64,000 nt of DNA from NCBI GenBank assembly GCA_008933995.1, contig WARS01003734.1, forward strand, positions 1,262,599 through 1,326,598. Direction: 5' to 3'. Below, piece by piece: positions 1 to 10,735 of the stretch. Every line of letters starts with the position of its first letter. The first letter of the stretch is position 1. Source of the stretch: Datnioides undecimradiatus. Taxonomy: Eukaryota > Chordata > Actinopteri > Lobotiformes > Datnioididae. A program made the position numbers and the translations under genes. Below the pieces are notes generated by a model. The model was not told the origin of the DNA and did not search any database. It saw only the letters and a list, made by a program, of their open reading frames with translations.

Positions 1-589
1 TCTGCACGCATCTCCATCTGAGCACCGTCAGGTGGGTCGAGTTCGCCGGTTTGCACACCATCCCCTCCGGAACCGAACACGACCTTTTGCTGAGGCAGCT
101 GCCCACCCGCACGAACCGCGGCCAGAACCTGTTCCCCAGGTCGGTCCACGTGTACACGACCGGGCAGAACGAGTACGCCCACAGCCACTGCTGCAGCCGC
201 CGCTTCAGTTTCTTACTGGGCTTGTGCTTCTTGCCGAACTGGACGTCGAAATCCACCGCCCGGATCTCCTTCGGCAGTACTCCGCCGGGCTTCTGGATCT
301 CAAAGTCATCGAGCTCATCGTTCCCGGTGTATTTCTCCTCAACCGGAGGCAAAACCGACAAAAAGCGGCTGTCAAAGTCTCCCAGGACGCTCTTCAGCTC
401 GGTCTCGTTAAGGTCCCGCTCCTTGGGGTCGAAGACCGGGTCCGGGTCCTCTTTTAATTCCACAAGCGGCAGACTGTCACTCGGGATGGGGCGCAGAAGG
501 TAGTAGTGCTGACAAATCCCCCTGTCCAGCAGAAGTCCGAGGGAGAGCACCAGCAGATACATGGCTACGCACTGCTGGGACTGATCCAT
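1..589 (-). CDS. nog: Noggin, secreted BMP antagonist (3' end cut by window edge)
   Basis: Reading the minus strand from the ATG at 589-587 gives 196 uninterrupted codons that run off the window. Residues 1-27 form a hydrophobic signal peptide (core YLLVLSLGLLL). The mature N-terminus starts QHYYLLRPIPSD, equivalent to the BMP-blocking clip segment of noggin. An N-glycosylation site N-E-T lies at 61-63, and a basic heparin-binding patch KKHKPSKKLKRR at 120-131. The family signatures RFWPRFVRVGSC, SKRSCSVPEGMVCK and LTVLRWRC follow, with cystine-knot cysteines at 142, 165, 171, 179 and 194. The last roughly 27 residues, with the remaining knot cysteines, lie outside the window. The family binds BMP dimers extracellularly and blocks receptor contact; it is known as single-exon, which fits here. 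The protein lacks the glycine-rich insert of human NOG and reads RWRC-VQ rather than RWRC-QR, so it looks like a teleost nog2/nog3-type paralogue. The synteny favours a copy of the tetrapod NOG locus. The family is certain; the paralogue number is not. Confidence 0.96.
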   Translation of the reverse strand, partial: MDQSQQCVAMYLLVLSLGLLLDRGICQHYYLLRPIPSDSLPLVELKEDPDPVFDPKERDLNETELKSVLGDFDSRFLSVLPPVEEKYTGNDELDDFEIQKPGGVLPKEIRAVDFDVQFGKKHKPSKKLKRRLQQWLWAYSFCPVVYTWTDLGNRFWPRFVRVGSCLSKRSCSVPEGMVCKPANSTHLTVLRWRCVQ

Positions 590-1230
590 GTCAGGCGGTC
601 CTGCGGTGAGATCAGTGCGCGCGGCGGAGCTGCTACGGGGCCACTTTCTTGTGCGCAATTACGCGTGAGCCGTATCCAAACCTGCGTCTCGTTGTGTCCC
701 CTCAGATTCAGTTTCCCATGATGAAAATCCGTGACGGGAGGGAGAAGTTGGCCCGTGGCGGCATGAGCGGAAGCTATTTCTCCACGACAAACTGCGTGAC
801 AAAGCTCAGATCTCTCCTCGGGCTCCGTGCGCGCGGGCTCGGCATGATTGACTCCCGTTGTCTCCTCCACGGAAAAGCGCTGAGCGTAACGCGCCACCTC
901 CGTTATATCCACCGCACGGAGCGTGACGTAATTCGTGTGCCCCTCTTTGAATGTGGGTTTGTTGTCTAGGAGGAGATCCCCAATACCTCCTTCTTCCACC
1001 GCACCGAGGGGGTGAGGGAGGGGTGGCTGGTGGAGGGGGTGTGTGCAGGGAGAGGAGACGCCCCCTGTCGGTTTTCCAGACTTCCTTGAATGCGCCTCAC
1101 AGTGGGAACGATTGTTGAAGTCTTTCATCTGGAGAATCCCTCGGTTCACAGACACCCACAGGCACCGGCGCAGAGTCTCCCGGGACCTCAGCGCAGGTCT
1201 GCGCCTCATGCAGCTCCCACACTCACCGGT
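590..1230 (-). promoter_or_regulatory. Candidate noggin 5' UTR and promoter region
   Basis: This CpG-containing stretch lies directly upstream of the noggin start. On the minus strand a CRE-like TTACGTCA (924-931) is followed about 15 bases downstream by a weak TATA-like GATATAAC (within 901-910), which would place a transcription start near 870-880 and give a 5' UTR of roughly 300 bases. The spacing is plausible for a core promoter, but both motifs are short and could be chance. Long open frames in this stretch (for example 565-1209 on the minus strand) are out of frame with noggin and look non-coding. Confidence 0.25.
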
Positions 1231-4200
1231 TCCTCTGCAGATCGAGACGTTGAATACAAACTATACTCACGATCAGTTCATGCATTTATGATGCTTTGCC
1301 TTATTTATGCTGCACTTCCGGTTTCCACATGTCTCCTCTTGTTCAGGACATTACATTTATGCTTTTGGTGTCTAGTTTTGATCCGTTTCTGTTCTTCAGG
1401 CGTTCCCTCGTTGCACACTCGACTAAATTTCTGTTTCACTCGACTCTTCTTCAATATTCTTCCATAACAAAGTCATTATTGCATGATCGGTGCGTTTGTT
1501 TGTATGTAAATTGCTTCATGAACAAAGTAAATCACAGTTCCAATGAGCTCCTTCTTCACCAGCTTCATCAACATCAGCGCTGCTCACGTGTTAAAGCATC
1601 TGCAGTAACACTTGTCTGATATTGACTCGAACTCTGGTCTTCCTGCTTGTTTCTAAGGAGTATCCTCCGCTGTGTTTCTTTCCTCACAGGTAAAAGCTGC
1701 ATTCAGTTTGGACGGCACGCTTCATTTGCTTCAAATGTCCCAGAACATTTTGGACCACAGATCCACGTCCTGGCTCCGACCGTGCTCCGCCCAGAGTCAG
1801 AGAAGCTCTGATCTCAAGTCAGACGAATCCTCCGTTCAGTGTCCAGCTGGTGGATTAAAAAAACCCATTATATACATCTGAGCACACGTTGCACACGTCC
1901 TTCTGTTTTGGGTGATTTCAGTTTACTTCGTCCATAATAATTTACATTTAAACAAATGAAGGCTCTTAACAAGCAGCAACCAGCCAGTGGCTCAGTCGTG
2001 CTGTGCGGTCAGACGTCTTTCAGTCCTGCTAAACGTGATCCGAAGTCTCTAAAGACGCCAAACCTGCCAGGCCGGCGTTGTGCGTGTGGTGTGTACGGTG
2101 ATTCACATCCATTAAAGGAGTGCAGAGTAAACATGACGCAGCTTTAATAAAGAGCACGATGTTAAAAGTGAGATACAGAGAGGAGTCACCTCCCGCGTTG
2201 CCTTTAAGGCTCAGAGACCATGAAACAAGTGAAGTGCCGTCACCTGATCAGCGGAGCCTTTCACTAATCTGAAGAAAGGCCCAATTTACAGCCCGAGCGC
2301 CAGATGAAACGGCCTGTTAAGTGCACTTTTTGCAGCGCATTTACTGCCCGTGTCCAGCTCAAGTGGGACAGTATTTCTGCCTGTAGCGGTGCCACGGCGA
2401 GCCTCTCAATAAAGCCGGCCAAATTAGCTCCCAAATAAACAACGCTCACTAAGCAGCAGCCATGGAAAGTATCACAATTTGCGAACCTGTCTAAACTCGC
2501 GCTCAGAGAATCATTCTTTGAAAAATAATTTAATGGAAGAACTTAGGCCAGCTGCTACATCAGCCATAAACCATCCGCTTTAGATAAATGCATCTCTGTT
2601 TCAATTTGAATGAGCTAATTCACACAAGCACTTGAGCACACGACTCATTTAGTTTACGGTCAAATGATGGTGAAAAGTCTGGAAAATGTCACCCTTATAT
2701 TTTTCATCTGACCGGCACGTATCATAAACCATCGCTCCCAAAAACACACGCGGCTGACAGATCAATCCGGCGCTCTCACACGGGGGGACGCCGTTGGCCC
2801 GAAAACGCCGCGACGCTCCGCCGTTAGACGCTAAAGGCTAATTTTCTGCTTTGCAAATTAAACAAAGCAGCCGACTTTAATCGCACGCGCCAGGAATTTC
2901 AATCATATTTTCACACGCCGGAATATTTCACATCCAGCGGCTGCTCCGCGGCTGCACGGGCGAAGTCCAAATGTGGTTCTCATTAAGTGTCACCGGGATT
3001 GCCAGGCTCATTTAATGCCGAGTTGTTTTTGTTTCTTCTAATCCCTTCCTACTGTTTTACCACAGGAACATTCTGATAGTGAAATATCCCTCCTTGATGA
3101 GACAGGCTGCTTGAGACAGACGCCTGCTTAATGGAGGACTTTCTTTTTTCTTCTCCAAACACAGACCGGTGTAATGACCTTTTATTCGCGGCGGTCTGGT
3201 TCTGGGGAAGACTTTTAAACCTGCGCTTAAGGATACGCGCTCAAAATGAATCTGCCTGCTTGCGCCGTGCACAGGTCACTGTAGCCTTCCCTGCTGATTT
3301 CTCATTTAGTGAGGAAAAGCAGACTTCTGCCTTGGCAGACGCCGTCAGCGCCGGGACCAAGAAAAGGCACGCTCAGGTAGAAACACACACCCACGCACAC
3401 ACAAAAACAGAAAGGACTCGAGTGATCGTGATAGCCTTCATCCGTGGAAAGAGCAAACCACACGAGACGTTCGGAGAATCTGCTTCAGGAGCCGCGCTCT
3501 GAAAACAAAACTCATCCGAGCGCAGCCGCCGAGGCTCGGCATCGGACGGCGGAGGTTATCAGCGACGCAGAGCGGTTACACCGTCGCTCGGGGAGCACAA
3601 AGCACCTTTCACACGCTTTATCTCCCCTCAGTGCGCCGCTTCACACCTCGTGCTAATTGAGGCCACATTGCCAAGCTGAATACACACAGACACGAAGTGG
3701 GTGCCATTCTGTTTACTCTGGCGCTCGGGAGGTGTGCAATTTGCTAGTTTGTTTAGCACTTTTTTCCATTCCTCTGCAATCCAAGAGCACACAATCACAA
3801 TAATCACTCCTGCTGGGAGCTTAATTAAAATTAATTGCTACTTCGGACCGCTGGCCACGAGTCGGATGGCAGATTTGCATTCTTGCAGGCCACACTATTT
3901 ATTTTTTTGAGAATTTAAGGATCTTGCTGCCTTCGTGTTCTCTGTAAGACTGATTCTGAGTCAGTCTTGTGCCTCAAATGATCAAATAACAGAACAAATT
4001 CAGGTTTTCATCAACTTGAAACATGAAAATCAACTGATTCACTTTAGATTTTAGCGTCTAAAGAAGTTTTAGTTTAGTTTAAAAGCTTTTTGCGTGACAC
4101 CGAGTCGAACGCTGAGCTTTGCAGCCAATAAAGCCGCGTGCCGTGCTATTCAAACGAACTCTTAATGTCAAATCTACATAGAGTCATCTTCAGGTTGTAG

Positions 4201-6383
4201 GGAACGCTCATAAATATCTGTGGCTTTTCACGAGCTCTATAATTAGCACATTTAGCTCACTTTTCCCACAGGTTGCAGAGCTGATGCTCAAAGCACCCAG
4301 AGCCCTGTGTGAGTGTGTGTTCCTTCCATTCCTCCATAAAAGCCCTCGCAGACAGACACCCTGCATCCAAACAAAGTCATTAAACCCAAAGTCAGAACAA
4401 AGTCCGCAGTGATTGCTCGGGAGGCTGCAGTTGTATGTAGACATACAGGTGACACACGAGCTTATCTGCATAATACGCATGGAAGGTGATTTTTGCAATT
4501 CTTTGTTTTTCGTTTTCCTAAAGTCCTGCAAAGGCTTGATGGCTGACTGGATTCAAACCTGCAGTAGAAGTACTCACTAACCTTTGTTTGGCTCGTAACT
4601 CTTAACTACGACTTCTTTTAAAACTCGTCCTCCTCAGAGTCGCTGGCTCATTTTCCTCTCTGCACAATCATTTTTCCAGTGTTTTGAATTTTATTGCGCA
4701 TTTCTTTTGTCGAGTGCAATCAAAACAAACTTTTACACGCTGCACGTTGACCTCAGAGATTAAAACTAATGTGAAAAACACAATGGACGCCTCATTGATG
4801 TCAATGGGGAATCAACGCGTTGGCTCAACAGGACACACAGTGCTCCTGCTTAAAGAAACAGACACGTACGGTCGTCCAGAGAGCGGCTATAGCCGATCAT
4901 CTTTTACCGACACTAGAGCGTGTCTGTGATTGACCTCCTTCACATTGTCAGTAGATGCATTTGCCTTTATTTGTTCTTTCTGGTGCACAGTCCAACATCA
5001 CACTGCGCAGCAAAGACGAGTTTCAGTAACACGCCAACATGGCCGCCCTGCATCCTGCAGGATACGAACTGAGCCGTCCGTACCCGGGTGTTTGTGTTTA
5101 CATCGCTGCCAATCGGAGCCGGGACCGCTGCAGAGTCATGTGATGCAGGATTGTTCACGTTCGCACTGAAGACACAGGACAGATTATTGGTTGGTGTCCA
5201 GGTCGCATGAGATCAGATTACAGAGATGGTTCTCGAGGTGGCGTCAAAGGAAACGCTGAGGTACCAGGTACTTTACACAACTTCTGACGAACCAGAAACA
5301 GACGGTTCCAAGTCAAGTCGAGCCCCTGCAGTGGAAACACGTCATTACAAACCGATGATGAGCCTCGAGACTCATGCATCTGACACTCAGAGCAGCTTGT
5401 GTTGCTTCAGGAACCAAGGAGATGATGAAATATGATCAATGAAGGCCCATGGCTCCTCTGTTCCAGTGCCCAGTAATATCATCTGGTCTCATGCAAAAGC
5501 ACATTTCAGGATTCTCCATCGTTTATAGTGCATCTGGCTATTAGTGTTCAGGTTTCTGATGGTCTGACCTCTCACCGTCTCAGCTACTCTGTTCTGCAGG
5601 TTCAGAAACCAGGAGAAGGTGTTTACAGGCCACCGTGTCCTCTGAGTACTCTGGGTAGTTTCTTTAACATGCACAAAACAAAACCAGGACCCCGAAAACC
5701 AGATCGCAACCAGGATACAAGCACTCATGTGACTGCAGTCACTGATGGTCCAGAGCTGTCAGCCAGGTCTCACAGTCTCCACTGAGCTGCCTCCTCCAGC
5801 AGTGACACAGGAGTGAAGTCCAGCGGTGGAGCTGCACAAACTTGAACGTTTGACAGTAAAAACCTCGTTATCACAACTTTACGGTTTCTCAAAAAAGAAG
5901 TTTATTCCTCACTGTCAGATTATTTCCCCATGTGGAGCCAATAAATGGCCACTTGCAGGTATTAACAGAATAAACCCGAGTCAGCTGTAATTCATCAGCT
6001 CGTAGCGGTCAGACCCTGGTTTGGACTCCGGAGGACTCTCCCTCACTTTGGCTAAAGAGCAAGTCCAGGTCAGCACTTTTCAGATCAGCCTTTATTTTAC
6101 TGGAATCAGAGTAAATACTTGAGCTCTTGATGGATGATTCAGCACTCCGTCAACCCGCCGGGTGATATAAATGAAGCCTGACGACCAGCGCAGAGGCACA
6201 GCAGGCGTCTGCCGCAGCTAGCGGGGTATTTAGAGCATTTCAACGCCCCTGCCGACGCGGAGGCGTTGATCCCCACATGGCGATCTGGCTGGATTTCTAC
6301 AGATCACCAGAAGCCAAAGCTGCAGCCGCGCCAGAGGCTCCTGTGAATGAGCGAACAGGCCAGGAGTCAGAGCGTAGCAGCAG

Positions 6384-6401
6384 CGGCGGCGGCGGCGGCG
6401 G
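6384..6401. repeat. (CGG)6 trinucleotide run
   Basis: Six perfect CGG units are followed by a GGTGGAGGAGGGGGG tail. No gene is recognised around it, so it is treated as an intergenic microsatellite. Confidence 0.85.
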
Positions 6402-7187
6402 TGGAGGAGGGGGGATGACGGGAGGTCGTGGTGTCTCCAGCCCCTAAAACACAGACGCCTGTTTGTGCCACGCACCCCCCTTCCTCCCCTCCAACCGACC
6501 CCACCTTGGTCTCGAACTCTCAGCTCCTAATTCACACTTCATAAATCAAGATGACCTGTCCTCATGTGAATTCATCTCTCTCTGCGCCGGATAATAGTGG
6601 CGCTATTGTTCCGCGGCGAGGATTCATTTCAGAGACATAAACTATCCCAGAGGCCGACGTGCGGCCTCGATAGCTGCAGCAGCTCCTGGACGTCCACGCT
6701 GAGACGTCCAGCGCTGGAGCTGCAGTCCTCCGTGTCGTGCCACGTCTGGTCGGTCATATTTTCAACTCCTCTGGCAGCTAGAACAGTTCCAAAAATAAGA
6801 ACACTAATTGGCCGGTGTTTATTTCTGTACGGGAGAAATACTCTAAGTGTTTTTAGCAGGTTGTTTGTGGCACGATGGTTTAACAGTCGGGCGCTCTCTG
6901 GGAGGTACGGCTCAGTCCACTGCATGGAAAAAGAGCCGACTCTCCCCCTTTTTTTAATAAATAAGGTCTTTTATACGAAAATTGGTAATACAGTATAGTT
7001 GTGTGTGAGGCTGGCAGGGCAGCGTGTGACATCATGAGTGTTGACTCATGAGCAGATGAGTGATGCACACTGAGCTTTTTGCCTCCTCTCAAACTCGTGT
7101 TTAGTGCCACAGAAACAGCAGCACAGCCTCCCTCTGCTTCTGTCTGTCTGCCCGTCTCTACTTCTACAGCTGGTGGCGGTGGTTGAA

Positions 7188-7202
7188 GGGGGGGGGGGGG
7201 GG
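7188..7202. repeat. Homopolymer run of 15 G
   Basis: An uninterrupted G run, directly visible. Such runs are prone to length error in sequencing, so the exact length is uncertain. Confidence 0.85.
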
Positions 7203-9016
7203 CTGGTAATGAAGCAAGTGTTCCTACGCCTTGCGAGGGGGCTGTCAGCTCTACACACAGCAGACCTCTGTCACCTGTTGCCACCAGCGGGAGGCTCGGG
7301 CGACGGGCGGGCGTGGAGCCAAGCCTGGCGGCCAGTAGCAGGGCCCTGGCTCCACCTATAGACAGCTCAGCCGGGTGATTTACTCTGCCTCCACGCCGAG
7401 GTGTCTACGGACACTCGTGCATACGCCGTTATAGTGGCGGCGGCGCACAGCCAAAGCCGGCGTCTGAGTTTTTACTCCCCGCCGTCTCATGTTGACGTGA
7501 AACAAAGTGGTTTTTGGATTGTTTGACACCTTGACAGGAACGCAGTGGACGACACGGCTAATTAGCTCCTTCTTCTCTGAACTTGGCGCAGGAAAGAAGC
7601 TCTGCACGTACTGAACACTTTGAACACAACAGCTGAAGTCAAACGCACTTGCATTAGATCAGTTCACCAGGCTGCAAAGCTGTTTGACCCATCTTCGATC
7701 TCAGACGGTGCCTGATTTTGCTGTTTTGCTCAGACTTTGGTCAGTTGTGCTGTTACCACAGGTACGGTCGTCTGCACAGGGTGTTTTTATTTTAAACCTT
7801 GGTGCAGTCCCTCTGTCTGACTTCCTGCTTGGCTAATTTGCTTTGTGCAGGTTGACGCCACTTCTGTCAACGTTCGTATTTGTACACATCGGCTTCTTCT
7901 GCATCCTGTAGACTCACAAGCACGGACAAGAACCCGGCGTAAGTGTTGGTACCTGTACCGCAGCTGCATGCCGCTGAGCTCTCTACAATAACCGTGTTTA
8001 TTCTGTGAGTGTGTCTGGTCTTAACGCAACGTCTCTCCTCAAAAGGCATTCGTGATTTTCGGTTGCACAACAACAAAACGACAGTTGCAGTTGCAGAAAA
8101 ACGCCCCGGGAGAGAAGTTTCTGTCCTGCAAAAGCCTCTCACCTCCACACTCCTGACCGCTGACTGTGCCAAACACGTTTGATTTTCAGGAAAAGGTACA
8201 AAACGTATCAGGGATTAGGGGTTTACTGCCAGGGGCTGCTGCTGAAGGAGCGGTAAGGCACTTTATTGATCATTCTTATGCACCTTTATATTCGGCAATC
8301 ACCAGACACAAGTATCTGTCACAGCATCATAACGTGAATCTCCAGGAACCGTCTGAGGCTTCAACAGTACGTCCTTCACGTACCACGTGTTTTAGATTTA
8401 CCTGAATGACTACACTTCCTCCTGCGCAGTAACAATGTTGTTCTAATGCATTTCGCGCCTCAGAGTCCAAAGAGTGAGCTACTGGACGTGCAGGCCTTGC
8501 ACATGTCCCTGCATCCCTTCCCTGGGAAACAGATTCAGCCGCTGCAGTTTAGCACAAAGTTATGACTTTGTTATCAGCACATTAAGACAAGAGTGATGTG
8601 TAACAACAGTTTCTGTCTACATTTAATCTAACCAGGCTGTAAATGTGAGCTTTCCTGGTTCTGCTGGTTGGTTTTCTACGAAGCTGGGAAGGAAAACAGT
8701 GCAGCAGCAGATGAGACGGAGAAATGAAGACTGACAGCAAGAGGAATGGGACTTGAGCTGGAGGGAAAGGGAGGAGGTTGAGGGGTTCTGGGGGTTTGGA
8801 GCTGGCCAGCTGCTGCAGTAGCAGTCAGCGCTGCAGTGGAAAGGGTTAACGCGAGACAGTAAAGTGAATCCAGATGTGCTGTTATTATTAATATCTCTGG
8901 CTGATGAATGGGAAGGTAAAATTACAGGCGCCAGCCAGGGAGGCCCCGTGTGTTGCCCTGCCACCCAGGCGCTTCCCAGCTCACCTCCACAGCTCCGGCA
9001 GCCGCAGCAGATCAGG

Positions 9017-9052
9017 GGTGAGGCCGTCAAGCGGGGTGAGGCCGTCAAGCGG
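9017..9052. repeat. 18-bp direct tandem duplication
   Basis: The unit GGTGAGGCCGTCAAGCGG occurs twice without a mismatch (9017-9034 and 9035-9052). It makes no frame of interest and lies in intergenic DNA. Confidence 0.9.
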
Positions 9053-10698
9053 GGCCTCCACGTGGCTTCAGTGTGTCAGACAACCAAGAGGCAACGGCGG
9101 CAGGTAGACAGACACGCTCATGACTTCATTCTTCACTTTCATCTCGGCTGCGTGGCTTCAAACGTTCGGCTAAAGGCGGCGTTTGGAAAGACGCGCAGGT
9201 AGTTTCAGGCCCGAGGCTTCGCAAAATCGTGAAACGTGACCACGTAATCGTGCGTGACAGGAGCGAGGACCATGAAACCAGAGCTGAAACCGTTTGTCAA
9301 TGAATCAAAGAGTCGATCTAATAAAAGTAACTGCCAGATAGTTTGTGAAGTTTCAACATTTCCTGGTCCCACTCGCTCAGATTTGCTGTTAATACCCGTT
9401 AATCAGACAAAACAAGAAATTTGACATTAAAATTACAATTTGTCCCCAAACTTAGACCAAATAATTCATCAGTTCATGGAAAAATAAACAAAAACACCTC
9501 GACTTAATCAACATGAGTCAGGATAAATGCAATGAATGAGAGTTTAAATAAACCACGTGTGTGTCTGAGCCTCCGCGAGCACAAAACCAACATGTTTGTT
9601 TAACGATACGGTTGCATTCAACAGTCAGGCGGCTCTGTGGGCCTGATAGGAAGGAACCTATAATCACTTTATTGGCTCTATAAGCTTCTCACACCTCCTC
9701 CAATTCACACCTCAGCCGGCCTCCTCGTGTTGGCTCAACATGCGACAGACTTGTTGCTGTGAATTCAAACAGACCGGATTTCAGGCCGTTTCTGGCAGAA
9801 TCGGGGTTTTATTCCCGCTTTCGTCATAAAACGCGACACTAAAAATCAGAAGTTTCTGTCATTTAACAGCAGCTCTGCTGGTTTGCGTCAGGAGACTCTC
9901 GAACGGCGTTTAAAACCTGAAAACAGAAGCAGATCTGTGCTGCAAACTCTCAACAAGTGAGGATTTATGTCGGCTCTTTTACTTTTAGAATAACACTCTT
10001 CAGTTTCAGCCTCGTGTGTTGTTCGAAGCCGAAAGTCAAGCGCAGTGCGCCACAGTTCAGGTCGTTTGTGCTGAACTTCCTGCATCAGACGCGTCAGGAA
10101 GGTGCAGCAGAGCTCGGCCTGGACAGTCTGACTCTGGGAGAGGAATTCACGGTGCACAATCGCAGAAATGCCAAAGAAAAGGATGAGCGTGCTCTGAGTT
10201 GAGTTGAGCCTCTTCCAGCACGGCAGTTTGGTTTTTGGGTTCTAGCAGCTTTTTAGCTTTAGCATGCAGACTGACAGAGACACGCAGGGTGTTCAGATCG
10301 GACGCGAGGATTGCCTGAATCGTCTGCACCTCGTCTGCAGCTCATTGCTTCTTTGCTTCATCGTAGGAGAGAGTGACGCAGCCTAAAAACACCGAACCCT
10401 CTGAGATTATCGCGTGTGCAGCTGCTCGTTTACATGTTGATGCTGCTAAAGTTTAGATGTGAGGTCGGCGTCTCGTTGTGGGAGCTGTTTACGAAAAAGC
10501 CCCGGCAGAGGAAAAGAGTCGGGAGGAGAAGGAGGTCTGCTGGTGATGGAGCACGGAGCAGGGTGGAGCGGAGGGCGGTGGGAACTGAGAAACAAGCGTA
10601 AATCCAGTAGGGGAGCTGGAGCCTGGCTGGCCACAGGGGCTGTTGTTTTAACCGTCAGACACACGGCTGCAGGGAGGGGGGTGGTGCAGCGGTTGTAG

Positions 10699-10735
10699 GT
10701 GGGATTTGGAGGGGCGAAAGGAGGGGAGGGGAGGG
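10699..10735 (+). other. G-rich tract able to form a G-quadruplex
   Basis: The plus strand carries successive runs GGG, GGGG, GGGG, GGGG and GGG separated by loops of 1-8 bases, the last three runs being separated by a single A each. This meets a relaxed quadruplex pattern. No gene is recognised nearby, so no role is proposed. Confidence 0.5.

Larger units (their letters stand above)
1231..9999. other. Gene-free DNA upstream of noggin, with candidate enhancer blocks
   Basis: I find no exon with recognisable protein similarity. The stretch 2170-3060 and the block 3640-3910 are non-repetitive and GC-balanced, with TAATTA-type homeodomain sites (3822-3836), which is the texture of conserved non-coding DNA near developmental genes. 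Simple sequence includes a CGG run (6384-6401), a 15-base G run (7188-7202) and an 18-bp tandem duplication at 9017-9052. The remainder is ordinary intergenic sequence. Confidence 0.5.

Noticed and set aside
32..503. Two plus-strand open frames of 141 and 150 codons
   Set aside because: They are antisense shadows of the noggin coding sequence, whose minus-strand frame has all family signatures.
565..1209. 214-codon minus-strand open frame upstream of noggin
   Set aside because: It ends inside noggin in a different frame and has no recognisable domain; its openness reflects the GC-rich 5' region.
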